This document shows, in pieces, positions 11,671 to 20,784 of a stretch of 64,000 bases of DNA. Within the stretch, counting starts at the first letter, position 1; every line of letters begins with the position of its first letter. Source of the stretch: Hungatella sp. (lineage in GTDB: Bacteria; Bacillota; Clostridia; Lachnospirales; Lachnospiraceae); the NCBI GenBank assembly GCA_009712635.1, contig WASS01000029.1, positions 231,276 to 295,275 of the forward strand, written 5' to 3'. The notes under the pieces were generated by a model. The model ran no database searches, had not been told where the DNA came from, and was given only the letters and a program-made list of their open reading frames with translations. A program made the position numbers and the translations under genes.

Positions 11671-13260
11671 TTATAAAATGAGTTCAGGCTCAGAAATATC
11701 CAGTTTCAGATCCGCATCCTCCTCAGAGAGTTCTTCATCCTCCATGCCTTTTTCCACGCGGTATATATGAAAACCTGAACTGCTATTGTTAGTGTTTTTT
11801 ATAATTCGATACTTATATCCAGCCTCTGATTCAGACGTTAAGCCCCCGGTTTTTACTTTCCCGTTTTCATCTACGAGAAACAGGCCTGTTCCATGATCTC
11901 CAGAAAATTCCGGAATATAAACCAATTTGTATTTCATCTCTTCCTCTGCTGTGACGGCAAGTCCCTTGTAATACAACTTTCCGTTAAATATACCTGAGAC
12001 TCCCTGCCCTTGTGAATAACCATTTTCTCTCTTTTTTGAGAAATAATATTCATATTCCGTCCCATCATTTTTTAATATCACTTTTCCAGTGGATTTAGCA
12101 GATTTTGATCCGAAATAATAATAGCCTTCTTTTAATGGAAAGGCTCCGTCTTTGTTATAGATATAAATTAAACCATCAACAAGCGTTCCTTTGGAATTAA
12201 AAAGATACTGCTCGTCTTTAATTGTTACAAGCTGGGCATAGATCAGATCATCATCCCCCCCGGATAATCCGTATTTCCCATTTGTATCTACGGCTCTTAC
12301 TTCTGTGGTACGGCTGGCATTTGACTGTGTGGCTAAGGACACAGAGCTTTTGGTGGCAGTAGTTATTTTCCCTTTTTTATTTAAGTAGTACCAGCATTCA
12401 TCTTCATCCGGGTCTCCATTTAATCCTGGTGGAACAATAGAAAGCCATATATCCTTCTGGATGACCCCTACATTCTCTGCACCACAATAAATATACTTGC
12501 TGGCATCTTCGTTATATTTATCTAACAATTCCCTGTCAGTCTGGTCGTCTACCTTTATGTATTCATCACCCGTATTATAAACCCATCCATCCAACATTCT
12601 GCCTTCGGTATCAAAGCAGTATTCATAATCACCAATCGTGACTGTCGTATTCCGCCGTATTTTACCATCACTGCGGAAATAATACCAGTATTCTGCCCCT
12701 GTATTTTCCTCGTCAGAGGGAGGCGCTAACTTCAACCAGCCACTGGCTCTTGTTCCGTCTTCAAGACAATAATAGGTATCATTGCTGTTGATGTCGTCTG
12801 TTAGTTCAGTTGCTTCTCCGTCTGTATATGTAATCCATCCGGTCAGCATCTCACCGGTGTCAGAAAAGAAATATTTTTTATCACCGATCTGTTGTTTACC
12901 AGTCATCATTTCGCCATTTCGATCAAAATAATACCAATATTGATTTTTATCAGAGAAATCATCCCAGCTTTCTGAATTAATCCATGTATTCTTCACCCGA
13001 AGACCCTCGGAATCCACATAGTATTTTTCATCTCCATCGGAGATCCAGGAAGCAGTGGAAAGCTTTCCGCTTTCACCAAGATAATAATAACCGCTTTCTC
13101 CCTTTTTCCATGCGGATTTTATATATTCCCCATTTTCTTCGTAATGCCAGCCATATTCTGTCTCCGTCCAGCCATCTGCTCTTGATACCATTGTAGTATC
13201 TAAAAATACAATAGCTGCCGTTAAAATAATGAATGTATTTTTTGCCTGGTTTATCTTCAA
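11671..13260 (-). CDS. Secreted cell-wall-binding-repeat protein, no catalytic domain
   Basis: Protein of 529 residues with a signal peptide (hydrophobic stretch about 9-24, likely cut after VSRA near residue 28). The mature part is made almost entirely of choline-binding/glucan-binding-type repeats: aromatic-glycine units such as GWHYEENGEYIKSAW, YYYLGESGKLSTASW, YWYYFDRNGEMMTGK and KKYFFSDTGEMLTGW recur roughly every 20-35 residues. A non-repetitive Ser/Thr-rich segment lies near the middle (about residues 305-330) and the tail is acidic. No hydrolase or adhesin domain is recognisable. Such repeats bind teichoic acid choline or polysaccharides. The start is TTG at 13260, with GGGAGG 6 nt upstream. 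It is monocistronic; ligand and role are unknown. Confidence 0.8.
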   Translation of the reverse strand: MKINQAKNTFIILTAAIVFLDTTMVSRADGWTETEYGWHYEENGEYIKSAWKKGESGYYYLGESGKLSTASWISDGDEKYYVDSEGLRVKNTWINSESWDDFSDKNQYWYYFDRNGEMMTGKQQIGDKKYFFSDTGEMLTGWITYTDGEATELTDDINSNDTYYCLEDGTRASGWLKLAPPSDEENTGAEYWYYFRSDGKIRRNTTVTIGDYEYCFDTEGRMLDGWVYNTGDEYIKVDDQTDRELLDKYNEDASKYIYCGAENVGVIQKDIWLSIVPPGLNGDPDEDECWYYLNKKGKITTATKSSVSLATQSNASRTTEVRAVDTNGKYGLSGGDDDLIYAQLVTIKDEQYLFNSKGTLVDGLIYIYNKDGAFPLKEGYYYFGSKSAKSTGKVILKNDGTEYEYYFSKKRENGYSQGQGVSGIFNGKLYYKGLAVTAEEEMKYKLVYIPEFSGDHGTGLFLVDENGKVKTGGLTSESEAGYKYRIIKNTNNSSSGFHIYRVEKGMEDEELSEEDADLKLDISEPELIL

Positions 13261-13680
13261 GTGTTACCTCCCTGGTTATATTAATCTGCAATTAGTTTTT
13301 TAAAATTGCGGACTATTTATCTCACAATAATCACCTCCTGTTCACCATGTTTTATTTTATAAACATATTACGCCTATATGGTATAGTACATATTCATATT
13401 TGTAAAGCACAATTTGTGCTTAAAATATAGAAAACAGGTGTTAATGATAGATTATTATTAATAAACAGCGTAATTGAATTTAATTATTAATAAAAATAAT
13501 AAAATTCAATTACGAAACGAAAACTGATTCCATATATTACCAGACCATCAATGTTAACAATAAAAAGTATTTCGCCGAAAACCTTTCATAGAATGGTTAT
13601 CTAATGGAATTTGTCGAAAAATGCAAAACATTGTAAAAAGTGCACAAAAAATATAGTATAAATTTATGGAAATTCACATC
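13261..13680. other. AT-rich intergenic region with a long hairpin
   Basis: The first 420 bp of a 500-bp gap between divergent genes. It holds no credible reading frame. The notable element is a long AT-rich inverted repeat at 13469-13514: arms CGTAATTGAATTT and AAATTCAATTACG, extended inward by six further pairs after one mismatch. The rest is low-complexity AT-rich DNA that must also contain the promoter of the minus-strand repeat-protein gene, which I could not pin down. Confidence 0.6.
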
Positions 13681-13709
13681 TTGAATAATGGCTGGATGTA
13701 AAGTAATAT
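13681..13709 (+). promoter_or_regulatory. Promoter of pgi-ABC transporter operon
   Basis: TTGAAT (13681-13686), 17-bp spacer, TAATAT (13704-13709). The AT-rich palindrome at 13716-13732 begins 6 bp after the -10 box. Confidence 0.6.
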
Positions 13710-13715
13710 TAGTAT

Positions 13716-13732
13716 AAATTAAATTAATTAAT
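13716..13732. promoter_or_regulatory. Candidate ROK-repressor operator A
   Basis: The 16-bp string AAATTAAATTAATTAA (13716-13731) occurs identically at 27775-27790, again right after a -10 box. The core ATTAAATTAATTAAT fits the consensus ATTAAATNAWTTAAT built from the sites in this window. The position is that of a repressor site. A ROK-family repressor gene lies in the same locus; assignment to it is inferred. Confidence 0.6.
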
Positions 13733-13763
13733 TAATTACTTTTACATTTATTCGAGGTGAATT

Positions 13764-15098
13764 ATGAAAGAAATCAGTATGGAGTTAATAGACGGTTCCT
13801 CATGGTTATCGCCAGAGGAAATTGCCAGTGGTGTGGAAGAATATGCCTCTTACCTTGAAGAAGTAAAGTATGGGGAAGAACAGTATGAAGAAAATCTTGG
13901 CTGGCTTGATGTAGAGGAGTGGGCTGGAGAAAAGTGGATCACGTATTACCAGGAATTAGCAGCAGATGTCAGGAAGAATGCAGATGCATTCGTAGTCATT
14001 GGTATCGGCGGATCCAATCAGGCAGCACGAGCAGTGGTGGATGCCATAGGAGAGACAGGCCCGGTAACGATTGTATGGGCAGGGAACAGCATTTCCGCAG
14101 ACAGCATCAGAAGTGTGTTGCAGGAATTAAAAGGAAAGAGTGTATACATAAACGTAATTGCAAAAAATTTCGAAACACTGGAACCTGGTATTGGATTCCG
14201 TGCTCTGCGCAGTTTCATGAAAAAAGAATACGGTGAAGAATATGTAAAACGGGTGATCTGTACTGGCTCAGAGGGAAGTCATTTAGAAAAGCTGTGTAAG
14301 GTGAACGGATTTCACTTCCTTCCGTTTCCTGCCAATATTGGAGGTCGCTTTACGGCTCTCTCCCCAGTAGGGTTATTCCCCATGGCTGTGGCTGGGATTG
14401 ATATTGGTGCAATTGCCAAAGGTGCACAGCTCATGCGTCAGCGTCTTCTTAAGGAAAGCGCCACTGAAAGTATGGCTCTGGAATATGCGGTTATAAGAAA
14501 TCTGCTCTATCAAAAGGGGTTCAGCATGGAGATGCTTTCTTACTTCGAACCGCGGTATTTTCGCTTTGCAAAGTGGTGGATGCAGCTGTTTGGGGAAAGC
14601 GAAGGAAAAGACAACAAAGGCTTATATCCTCTGTTTGGAAACTTTTCTGAGGATTTGCATTCCATCGGTCAGTTTTTACAGGATGGATCCAATGTGATTT
14701 TTGAAACGTTCCTGGAGGTTCAGGATACAGGGTCATCATATGTTCTGCACAATGATAATGTGGATGATCTGTTTGATTATTTAGACGGTAAGGATTTTGA
14801 TGAAATAAACCGGGCAGCATTTGAGGCAACAATTACAGCACACAGTAAAAAGTTCCCGTGTGTGAAAATAAGCGTCCCTGCTGTTGATGAGGAAACGTTT
14901 GGCCAGCTGTTTTATTTCTTTGAGTTTGTATGTTATTTGTCAGCAAAGATTCTTGGGGTTAACCCGTTTGACCAGCCAGGTGTGGAAGCGTATAAACAGT
15001 ATATGTTTCAGGCCCTGGGAAAAAATGAAAATAAGATTCAGGCAAACGGTTATGGGGCAGCTGTCGGTGGCAGAAGTGCCAGTGGTATCTCTTTTTAA
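13764..15098 (+). CDS. pgi: Phosphoglucose isomerase family protein
   Basis: Aldose-ketose isomerase of the glucose-6-phosphate isomerase family, 444 residues, as usual for short Firmicute enzymes. Motifs: sugar-phosphate-binding GIGGSNQAARAV (about 77-88), NIGGRFTALSPVGLFPMAVAG (about 193-213), LFGESEGKDNKGLYP (about 278-292) carrying the catalytic Glu, DLHSIGQFLQDG with the catalytic His, and the C-terminal NPFDQPGVEAYK. The changes from consensus (N for D before IGGRF; IVWAGN) suggest a paralogue specialised for the local pathway rather than the housekeeping enzyme. It is the first gene of an operon with a dipeptide-type ABC importer. It may act on a hexose phosphate, or on a sulfo- or sulfated analogue. 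Confidence 0.85.
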   Translation: MKEISMELIDGSSWLSPEEIASGVEEYASYLEEVKYGEEQYEENLGWLDVEEWAGEKWITYYQELAADVRKNADAFVVIGIGGSNQAARAVVDAIGETGPVTIVWAGNSISADSIRSVLQELKGKSVYINVIAKNFETLEPGIGFRALRSFMKKEYGEEYVKRVICTGSEGSHLEKLCKVNGFHFLPFPANIGGRFTALSPVGLFPMAVAGIDIGAIAKGAQLMRQRLLKESATESMALEYAVIRNLLYQKGFSMEMLSYFEPRYFRFAKWWMQLFGESEGKDNKGLYPLFGNFSEDLHSIGQFLQDGSNVIFETFLEVQDTGSSYVLHNDNVDDLFDYLDGKDFDEINRAAFEATITAHSKKFPCVKISVPAVDEETFGQLFYFFEFVCYLSAKILGVNPFDQPGVEAYKQYMFQALGKNENKIQANGYGAAVGGRSASGISF

Positions 15099-15156
15099 GA
15101 TCAGGTGCTTAAAAAACACTTGAAATAATAAGGCATCAGAGAAGGAGGAATTTTTT

Positions 15157-16797
15157 ATGAAAAAAGGTTTTAAGAAAATTTGTTCGCTTGCCCTGGCTGT
15201 GGTAATGACAGCTTCTACGCTGGCAGGCTGCGGCGGATCTAAGTCAGAAACGACTGAAAGCAGTGCAGGCAGCAGCGCCGCAGCTGAAAGTACAACAGCA
15301 GGCACTGGGGGTACTCAGGCAGCAGCTACAGGCGGCGATGGTGTATTGGATATCGGTTATAACCAGATGGTGGAAAGTTTAACACCTTTCAGAGGCAATA
15401 CTTTAAGAAATGCTCCGTTTATGACCCAGCTGTATGAATCTCTGGCAGTTGTAAATGAAATCCGGGAAATGGAGCCTCTGATTGCAAAATCATGGAAGAC
15501 AGACGATGACGGATTTACATATAATATTGAAATCTGGGACAGAGTAAGTGATTCCGCAGGAAATAAAATCGATGCATCTGATATTGTATGGTTTATGCAG
15601 GAATCCATGAAACGGGCATTAAAGCCTGTATTTGCAAAGGTTGAAAGTGTGGAACAGACTGGCGACTATACATTGACAGTTAAGATGAAATCCAATATCG
15701 TGGGTACATTTGAATCTCTGTTAAGAGATACATACGCAATCTCTAAAAAAGCATTTGAAGCCAGCTCTGATGAATTCGGTGCATCACTGGTTTCCACATC
15801 ACCTTACATGATCACGGAATATACAGCAAATTCCAAACTGTCTTTTGAAAAGAGAAGCGATTACTGGCAGGATGAAGCAAATATGCCAAAATGTGTACGC
15901 CCTTCTGTTAAGAAGCTCAGCTACCACTGTATTACAGAATCTTCCCAGATGGCTATTGCTCTGGAAACCGGTATTGTAGACATGGTAATGAATCTTGATC
16001 CTTCTTCAGTAAAACAGTTTGCTGACAACAAGGATTACACAGTTGAACTGGCAGATGGTTCTCAGGGATATCAGATGTTTTTCTCTGGCGCAGACAGCAG
16101 TGTAGTTGCAAATAATGTGAAACTGCGTCAGGCGATCTGCTACAGCATTGATGAGAATGGTCTGATTGCTGGTCTTCTTCAGGGCTATGGTACACCGATG
16201 TATGATGTCTGTCCGCCAATGTTTAACGGATTTAACCAGAAGTGGATGGAAGAAGATTATTACAATTACAATGTTGACAAGGCAAAACAGCTCCTTGCAG
16301 ATTCTGGCTATAACGGTGAATCAATCAGCATCCTTACAACCAGTAACACGTTGTCCCAGAGAATGGCACAGATGCTTCAGAGCTACTTAATGGCAATCGG
16401 CATCAAGGTTGAATTAAAGATTGTTGATATGGCGTTATTTACTTCTATCCGTCTCGATGGTACACAGTATGACATTGTACTTAATACAATCGGTGGAACA
16501 TTCTTAAGTGACCACTGGTCTATCCGGTATGACCCTGCTGCTTATAAAACAGGAGATGCAACAAGCCGTCATGATAATACTCTGGCAGAACTTTTATATA
16601 AGACCTGGACACCAAGCGGCTATACAGAGGAAAACATTGACGCAGTTCATAAGTATATCAAGGATAATGCAATTGCTTATGGAATGTTTAATCCCCAGAC
16701 GATTGTAGTCATCAGAAAAGATGCAGGTCTGGAGAAAGAAGTACTTGAGTACCAGGGTTATATTGCTCCGGCATCCAGTACGTTTACCAATTATTAA
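15157..16797 (+). CDS. ABC transporter substrate-binding lipoprotein, family 5 (DppA/OppA type)
   Basis: Extracellular solute-binding protein of 546 residues. A lipoprotein signal (charged MKKGFKK start, hydrophobic core, lipobox LAGC at about residues 22-25) is followed by a Ser/Thr/Ala/Gly-rich linker to about residue 65 and an SBP_bac_5 domain (LTPFRGNTLRNAPFMTQLYESLAVVNE ... SYHCITESSQMAIALETG). Family 5 proteins bind peptides, nickel chelates or oligosaccharides. The operon begins with a sugar-phosphate isomerase and sits beside a glycosidase and sulfatases, which points to a (sulfated) oligosaccharide or glycoside ligand; this is inference. The start has AAGGAGG 9 nt upstream. A large hairpin separates it from the permease genes. 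Confidence 0.9.
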   Translation: MKKGFKKICSLALAVVMTASTLAGCGGSKSETTESSAGSSAAAESTTAGTGGTQAAATGGDGVLDIGYNQMVESLTPFRGNTLRNAPFMTQLYESLAVVNEIREMEPLIAKSWKTDDDGFTYNIEIWDRVSDSAGNKIDASDIVWFMQESMKRALKPVFAKVESVEQTGDYTLTVKMKSNIVGTFESLLRDTYAISKKAFEASSDEFGASLVSTSPYMITEYTANSKLSFEKRSDYWQDEANMPKCVRPSVKKLSYHCITESSQMAIALETGIVDMVMNLDPSSVKQFADNKDYTVELADGSQGYQMFFSGADSSVVANNVKLRQAICYSIDENGLIAGLLQGYGTPMYDVCPPMFNGFNQKWMEEDYYNYNVDKAKQLLADSGYNGESISILTTSNTLSQRMAQMLQSYLMAIGIKVELKIVDMALFTSIRLDGTQYDIVLNTIGGTFLSDHWSIRYDPAAYKTGDATSRHDNTLAELLYKTWTPSGYTEENIDAVHKYIKDNAIAYGMFNPQTIVVIRKDAGLEKEVLEYQGYIAPASSTFTNY

Positions 16798-16832
16798 AAC
16801 TATCAGAAGCAGAACAGTTTTATACTAATTCT

Positions 16833-16881
16833 AAGCTGAGGTGCGCAGATAAGCACAACAAGGCTGCGCACCAGTCAGCTT
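16833..16881 (+). other. Intercistronic stem-loop between binding protein and permease genes
   Basis: AAGCTGA + GGTGCGCAG (16833-16848) pairs with CTGCGCACC (16864-16872) and TCAGCTT (16875-16881), giving a 16-bp stem with a 2-nt bulge and a 15-nt loop. No T-tract follows, so it is more likely an RNA-stabilising or processing element than a terminator. Such stem-loops keep the binding-protein mRNA abundant relative to permease mRNA. Confidence 0.7.
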
Positions 16882-16897
16882 CAATGGAGAATAATCT

Positions 16898-17875
16898 ATG
16901 TTAAAATATGTATTGAAACGATTGATCTGGATGATACCGATTGTTCTGGGGGTTGCAATTCTCGTTTTTATTATGATGACCTTCTGCCCAGGAAAGCCGG
17001 AGGAAATTATCCTTGGCCCTTCTGCGACGGAAACAGAACTTGCTGCGAAACGTCTGGAACTGGGACTGGATGATCCGATTGTGCTTCGTCTCGGCCGGTA
17101 TATGAGTGATGTTTTTATCCATTTTGACCTTGGAAAATCCTGGCTGACCAATGTGGATATTACCAGTTCTATTAAGGAGCGTCTTCCAAGAACATTGATG
17201 CTGACAGTTACAACCTTATTCATATCCGTTGGTATAGGAATTCCACTGGGTGTGATCGCTGCAATCAAGCAGAATAAATGGCAGGATTCTCTTTGTATGG
17301 TGCTGGCGCTGATTGGTGTGGCAATCCCCAATTTCTGGCTTGCGCTGCTGCTGGTTTTGCAGTTTTCCGTAAAGCTCAACTGGCTTCCTGCGTTGGGAAT
17401 CGGGACGGGGCTGGCCGGAATTAAATTTTATATTCTGCCTGCAATTTCCGGAAGTACAGGAGGTCTTGCAAGCTGCGCCAGACAAACAAGGTCTGCCATG
17501 TTAGATGTAATCCGTGCGGATTATATCACAACTGCCCGTTCAAAAGGTGTGCCGGAACGGGATGTAATTCTGAAACATGCCTTAAAAAACAGTTTAATCC
17601 CTATTATAACTGTTATGGGAACCATGTTCGGCCATTTTCTTGGAGGAGCGATGATCATTGAAACTATTTTTGCAATTCCGGGTATGGGCACCTATATCAT
17701 CGGTGCTGTAAACAGCCGTGATTATCCCATTGTGCAGGGCGGTTCCATTTTCCTTGCAATCACATTCAGCTTCTGTATGCTTATTGTTGATTTACTTTAT
17801 GCAATGGTAGATCCGCGAATCAAAGCCCAGTATGCATCAGGCAGGAAGAAAAGGAAGGTGAAAGCAAATGCCTAA
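16898..17875 (+). CDS. ABC transporter permease, DppB type
   Basis: Inner-membrane permease of 325 residues with six membrane helices. The N-terminal segment (RLIWMIPIVLGVAILVFIMM) and the TP_PD_N region GLDDPIVLRLGRYM are typical of DppB/OppB. The EAA coupling motif is near residues 200-225 (DVIRADYITTARSKGVPERDVILKHALKNSL). It pairs with the next gene to form the translocation channel. GGAG lies upstream of the ATG, and the stop overlaps the start of the DppC-type gene by 8 bp. Confidence 0.95.
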   Translation: MLKYVLKRLIWMIPIVLGVAILVFIMMTFCPGKPEEIILGPSATETELAAKRLELGLDDPIVLRLGRYMSDVFIHFDLGKSWLTNVDITSSIKERLPRTLMLTVTTLFISVGIGIPLGVIAAIKQNKWQDSLCMVLALIGVAIPNFWLALLLVLQFSVKLNWLPALGIGTGLAGIKFYILPAISGSTGGLASCARQTRSAMLDVIRADYITTARSKGVPERDVILKHALKNSLIPIITVMGTMFGHFLGGAMIIETIFAIPGMGTYIIGAVNSRDYPIVQGGSIFLAITFSFCMLIVDLLYAMVDPRIKAQYASGRKKRKVKANA

Positions 17876-18737
17876 GATGACCGGACATGCCAAGAATCAG
17901 GGTGGATTTACTGCTGTTATGAAGCAGATGAGTAAGAATAAAGCTGCGATGCTTGGCCTTTTAATTCTTTCAGCTGAAATCATCCTGGCAATCCTGGCGC
18001 CTTATATTATACCTTATGATTATTCCTTTATGGACATGGCAAATATGTTTGCCAAACCGTCAGCTTCTCATCTGTTTGGCTGCGATGATATGGGAAGAGA
18101 TATATTCAGCCGTGTGCTCTTTGGGGCAAGGTATTCCATTTCCATCGGTATTATAGCGGTTGCCATTGGTTCCGTTATTGGCTGTACCATTGGTGCAATT
18201 GCCGGTTATTTCGGCGGCCAGGTGGACAATCTCATCATGCGTTTTTTGGATATTATTCAGGCAATTCCAGGAATGCTTTTAATGATCGTTATTTCTGCCG
18301 TACTGGGACCTGGTTATTTTAATACAATCGTAGCATTATCCATAGGAAGTATTTCCGGTATGGCCAGAATGCTTCGTGCCCAGATGCTGAAGGAGCGGGA
18401 AAACGAATACATTGAAGCAGCCCAGTCCATTAACTGCAGCAAATTCCGGATTATTACAAGTCATCTGCTTCCAAACTGTATTTCACCCATGATTGTATCT
18501 GCCACGATGGGAGTGGCGCAGACCATAACGATGGCCGCTGGTTTAAGCTTTATCGGTCTTGGTGTTCAGCCTCCTATTCCTGAATGGGGTGCCATGTTAT
18601 CAGCAGCCCGCCAGTTTATTCGTCAGGCTCCTCATCTGGTTTATTTCCCAGGGCTTGCGATTGCAGTGACAGTACTTGCATTGAATTTACTGGGAGACGG
18701 CTTAAGAGATGCTCTTGATCCCAAATTGAAGAATTAA
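17868..18737 (+). CDS. ABC transporter permease, DppC type
   Basis: Second channel subunit, 289 residues. It has the N-terminal OppC_N segment (NKAAMLGLLILSAEIILAIL), the conserved HLFGCDDMGRDIFSRVLFGARYS motif (about 65-87) and the EAA loop ENEYIEAAQSINCSKFRIITSHLLPNC (about 178-204). It overlaps the preceding permease gene by 8 bp, which indicates translational coupling, and is followed 16 bp later by the first ATPase gene. Confidence 0.95.
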   Translation: MPKMTGHAKNQGGFTAVMKQMSKNKAAMLGLLILSAEIILAILAPYIIPYDYSFMDMANMFAKPSASHLFGCDDMGRDIFSRVLFGARYSISIGIIAVAIGSVIGCTIGAIAGYFGGQVDNLIMRFLDIIQAIPGMLLMIVISAVLGPGYFNTIVALSIGSISGMARMLRAQMLKERENEYIEAAQSINCSKFRIITSHLLPNCISPMIVSATMGVAQTITMAAGLSFIGLGVQPPIPEWGAMLSAARQFIRQAPHLVYFPGLAIAVTVLALNLLGDGLRDALDPKLKN

Positions 18738-18753
18738 GGAAGGAGGAACAGCT

Positions 18754-19761
18754 GTGCATCAGAAAGAAATCAATACAGATATGCCGTTCCTTTCTATAAA
18801 GGACTTAAAGGTGGAATACAAATCGGATGGTCAGATTGTCCATGCCGTAAATGACGTAAGCCTTCAGCTTGAGAGGGGAAAAACCCTGGGGCTGGTTGGT
18901 GAGACTGGTGCAGGTAAAACTACAATTGCAAAATCCATCCTGCGTATTTTACCTGATGTTGGCAGTCATATTGCAAACGGTGAGATTTACCTGGAAGGGG
19001 AAAATCTCTTGAAATTATCAGAAACTGACATGAGAAAGATTCGCGGAAACAAGGTTTCCATGATATTTCAGGATCCCATGACAGCGTTAAACCCTGTTCT
19101 TCGTGTCGGCGATCAGATCGCAGAAGTAGTGAGTCTGCACAGTGACAGCAACAATCGTGCAGAACATGAAAAAAGAGCAAAGGAAATGCTTGAAATTGTA
19201 GGGATCCCTGCAGAGCGTTATTATGCATATCCCCACCAGTTTTCCGGCGGTATGAAGCAGAGAGTTGTCATTGCCATCGCTCTGGCATGCAATCCCGACC
19301 TTCTTCTGGCAGATGAACCAACCACGGCTCTCGATGTGACCATACAGGCTCAGGTGCTTGATCTGATCGCAGAGTTAAGAAACAAATATAACACAGCCAT
19401 GCTGTTAATTACCCACGATATGGGCGTTGTTGCACAGGTGTGCGATACTGTGGCAGTCATCTATGCAGGCAGAATTATTGAGTATGGAACAAAGCAGCAG
19501 ATTTTTAAACACCCCTCCCATCCATATACCATCGGCCTGTTCGGAGCAATACCTGACATGAATGAGGATGAAGAATGGCTGCACCCAATTGACGGACTGC
19601 CGCCGGATCCAACCAACCTGCCTCAGGGCTGCTCCTTTGCACCAAGATGCAAATTTGCAACAGATGCATGCTGGAAGGAACCAATCAGCATGAACAAGAC
19701 TCAGGATGGACACGATTGCCGCTGCTGCCGAATCGAAGCCGTTATGAAGGGGGAGGATTAA
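18754..19761 (+). CDS. ABC transporter ATP-binding protein, DppD type
   Basis: Cytosolic ATPase of 335 residues. Walker [10 protein letters not shown] (about 49-57), Q-loop [11 protein letters not shown], signature [12 protein letters not shown] (about 160-171), Walker [13 protein letters not shown] and the H-loop LLITHDMG are intact. The C-terminal oligopeptide/dipeptide extension has the Cys set ([14 protein letters not shown] and CRCC) that binds a 4Fe-4S cluster in DppD proteins. The start is GTG, with AAGGAGG about 7 nt upstream. It works with the DppF-type partner encoded next. Confidence 0.95.
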   Translation: MHQKEINTDMPFLSIKDLKVEYKSDGQIVHAVNDVSLQLERGKTLGLVGETGAGKTTIAKSILRILPDVGSHIANGEIYLEGENLLKLSETDMRKIRGNKVSMIFQDPMTALNPVLRVGDQIAEVVSLHSDSNNRAEHEKRAKEMLEIVGIPAERYYAYPHQFSGGMKQRVVIAIALACNPDLLLADEPTTALDVTIQAQVLDLIAELRNKYNTAMLLITHDMGVVAQVCDTVAVIYAGRIIEYGTKQQIFKHPSHPYTIGLFGAIPDMNEDEEWLHPIDGLPPDPTNLPQGCSFAPRCKFATDACWKEPISMNKTQDGHDCRCCRIEAVMKGED

Positions 19762-20724
19762 ATGAATCCGGTTATTGAAGTAAAGAACTTAAAAAAATAT
19801 TTTACAACTCCCCGCGGTATGCTTCATGCTGTTGATGACGTCACCTTTACCATTGAAAAAGGACGTACTCTGGGCGTTGTAGGAGAGTCAGGCTGCGGAA
19901 AATCCACCCTGGGAAGAACCATTATCCATCTCCATGAGAGTACAGAGGGACAGATTTTATTAAACGGAAAAGATGTCACCAACTTAAAGGGGAAGGATTT
20001 ACGGCAGGCCCGTGAAAAGATGCAGATTATATTCCAGGACCCATACTCCTCTCTTGATCCACGTAAAACCATAGACAGTACAATCCGGGAACCCCTGATT
20101 GTATCAAGGCGTTTTACAAAAAGCCAGATTGATCAGAAAACACAGGAATTAATGGACCTGGTTGGTATAGATGAACGGTTGAGAAAAGCATACCCCCATG
20201 AACTTGACGGCGGACGCAGACAGCGGGTGGGAATTGCCCGTGCGCTTGCATTAGAGCCTGAGTTTGTGGTATGTGATGAGCCGGTATCCGCTCTTGATGT
20301 ATCAATCCAGGCACAGGTACTCAATCTTTTAAAGAAGCTCCAGAAGGAAAAGGGCCTGACCTATATGTTTGTTACTCATGACATGTCAGTGGTACGCCAT
20401 ATTTCCGATGATATTTGTGTTATGTACTTAGGACAGGTTGTTGAAAAATGCTCTTCAAAGGAACTGTTTAAAACCCCGCTTCATCCTTATACAAGAGCAT
20501 TGCTTTCTGCAATCCCATCCACAGATATTGATAAACCCAATAAGCGTGAGATTCTGCGCGGTGAAATTACATCGCCGGTCAATCCAAAACCAGGCTGCCG
20601 CTTTGCGGCGCGCTGTCCCTATGCGAAAGAGGAGTGCTTAAAACAGCAGAAGCAGGAAGAGATATCCCCTGGACATTTCGTGACATGCTGCCGCCTGCAG
20701 GAAATAAGTTCCTCGTATAATTAA
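19762..20724 (+). CDS. ABC transporter ATP-binding protein, DppF type
   Basis: Partner ATPase, 320 residues, starting directly after the DppD-type stop. Walker A GESGCGKST, Walker B FVVCDEPVSALD and the C-terminal Cys motif CRFAARCPYAKEEC are present. The ABC signature reads LDGGRRQRVGIARA, with Asp in place of the usual Ser; this variant places one of the two ATP sites on a modified signature loop and may make that site catalytically weaker. Last gene of the operon, followed by a bidirectional terminator. Confidence 0.95.
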   Translation: MNPVIEVKNLKKYFTTPRGMLHAVDDVTFTIEKGRTLGVVGESGCGKSTLGRTIIHLHESTEGQILLNGKDVTNLKGKDLRQAREKMQIIFQDPYSSLDPRKTIDSTIREPLIVSRRFTKSQIDQKTQELMDLVGIDERLRKAYPHELDGGRRQRVGIARALALEPEFVVCDEPVSALDVSIQAQVLNLLKKLQKEKGLTYMFVTHDMSVVRHISDDICVMYLGQVVEKCSSKELFKTPLHPYTRALLSAIPSTDIDKPNKREILRGEITSPVNPKPGCRFAARCPYAKEECLKQQKQEEISPGHFVTCCRLQEISSSYN

Positions 20725-20728
20725 GGAA

Positions 20729-20775
20729 AAAGACTCCAAAAACGCTAAGGAAGAATCAGTGTTTTTGGAGTCTTT
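20729..20775. terminator. Bidirectional terminator between ABC operon and convergent gene
   Basis: AAAGACTCCAAAAAC pairs with GTTTTTGGAGTCTTT, with a short inner CT/AG extension. A-rich on the left and TCTTT on the right, so it can serve both strands. Confidence 0.85.
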
Positions 20776-20784
20776 CTGGCAGGA

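Noticed and set aside
13719..13739. Simple tandem repeat (TTAA)n before pgi
   Set aside because: Its 16-bp core occurs identically at another promoter of the locus, always next to a -10 box, so an operator is more likely than a slippage repeat.
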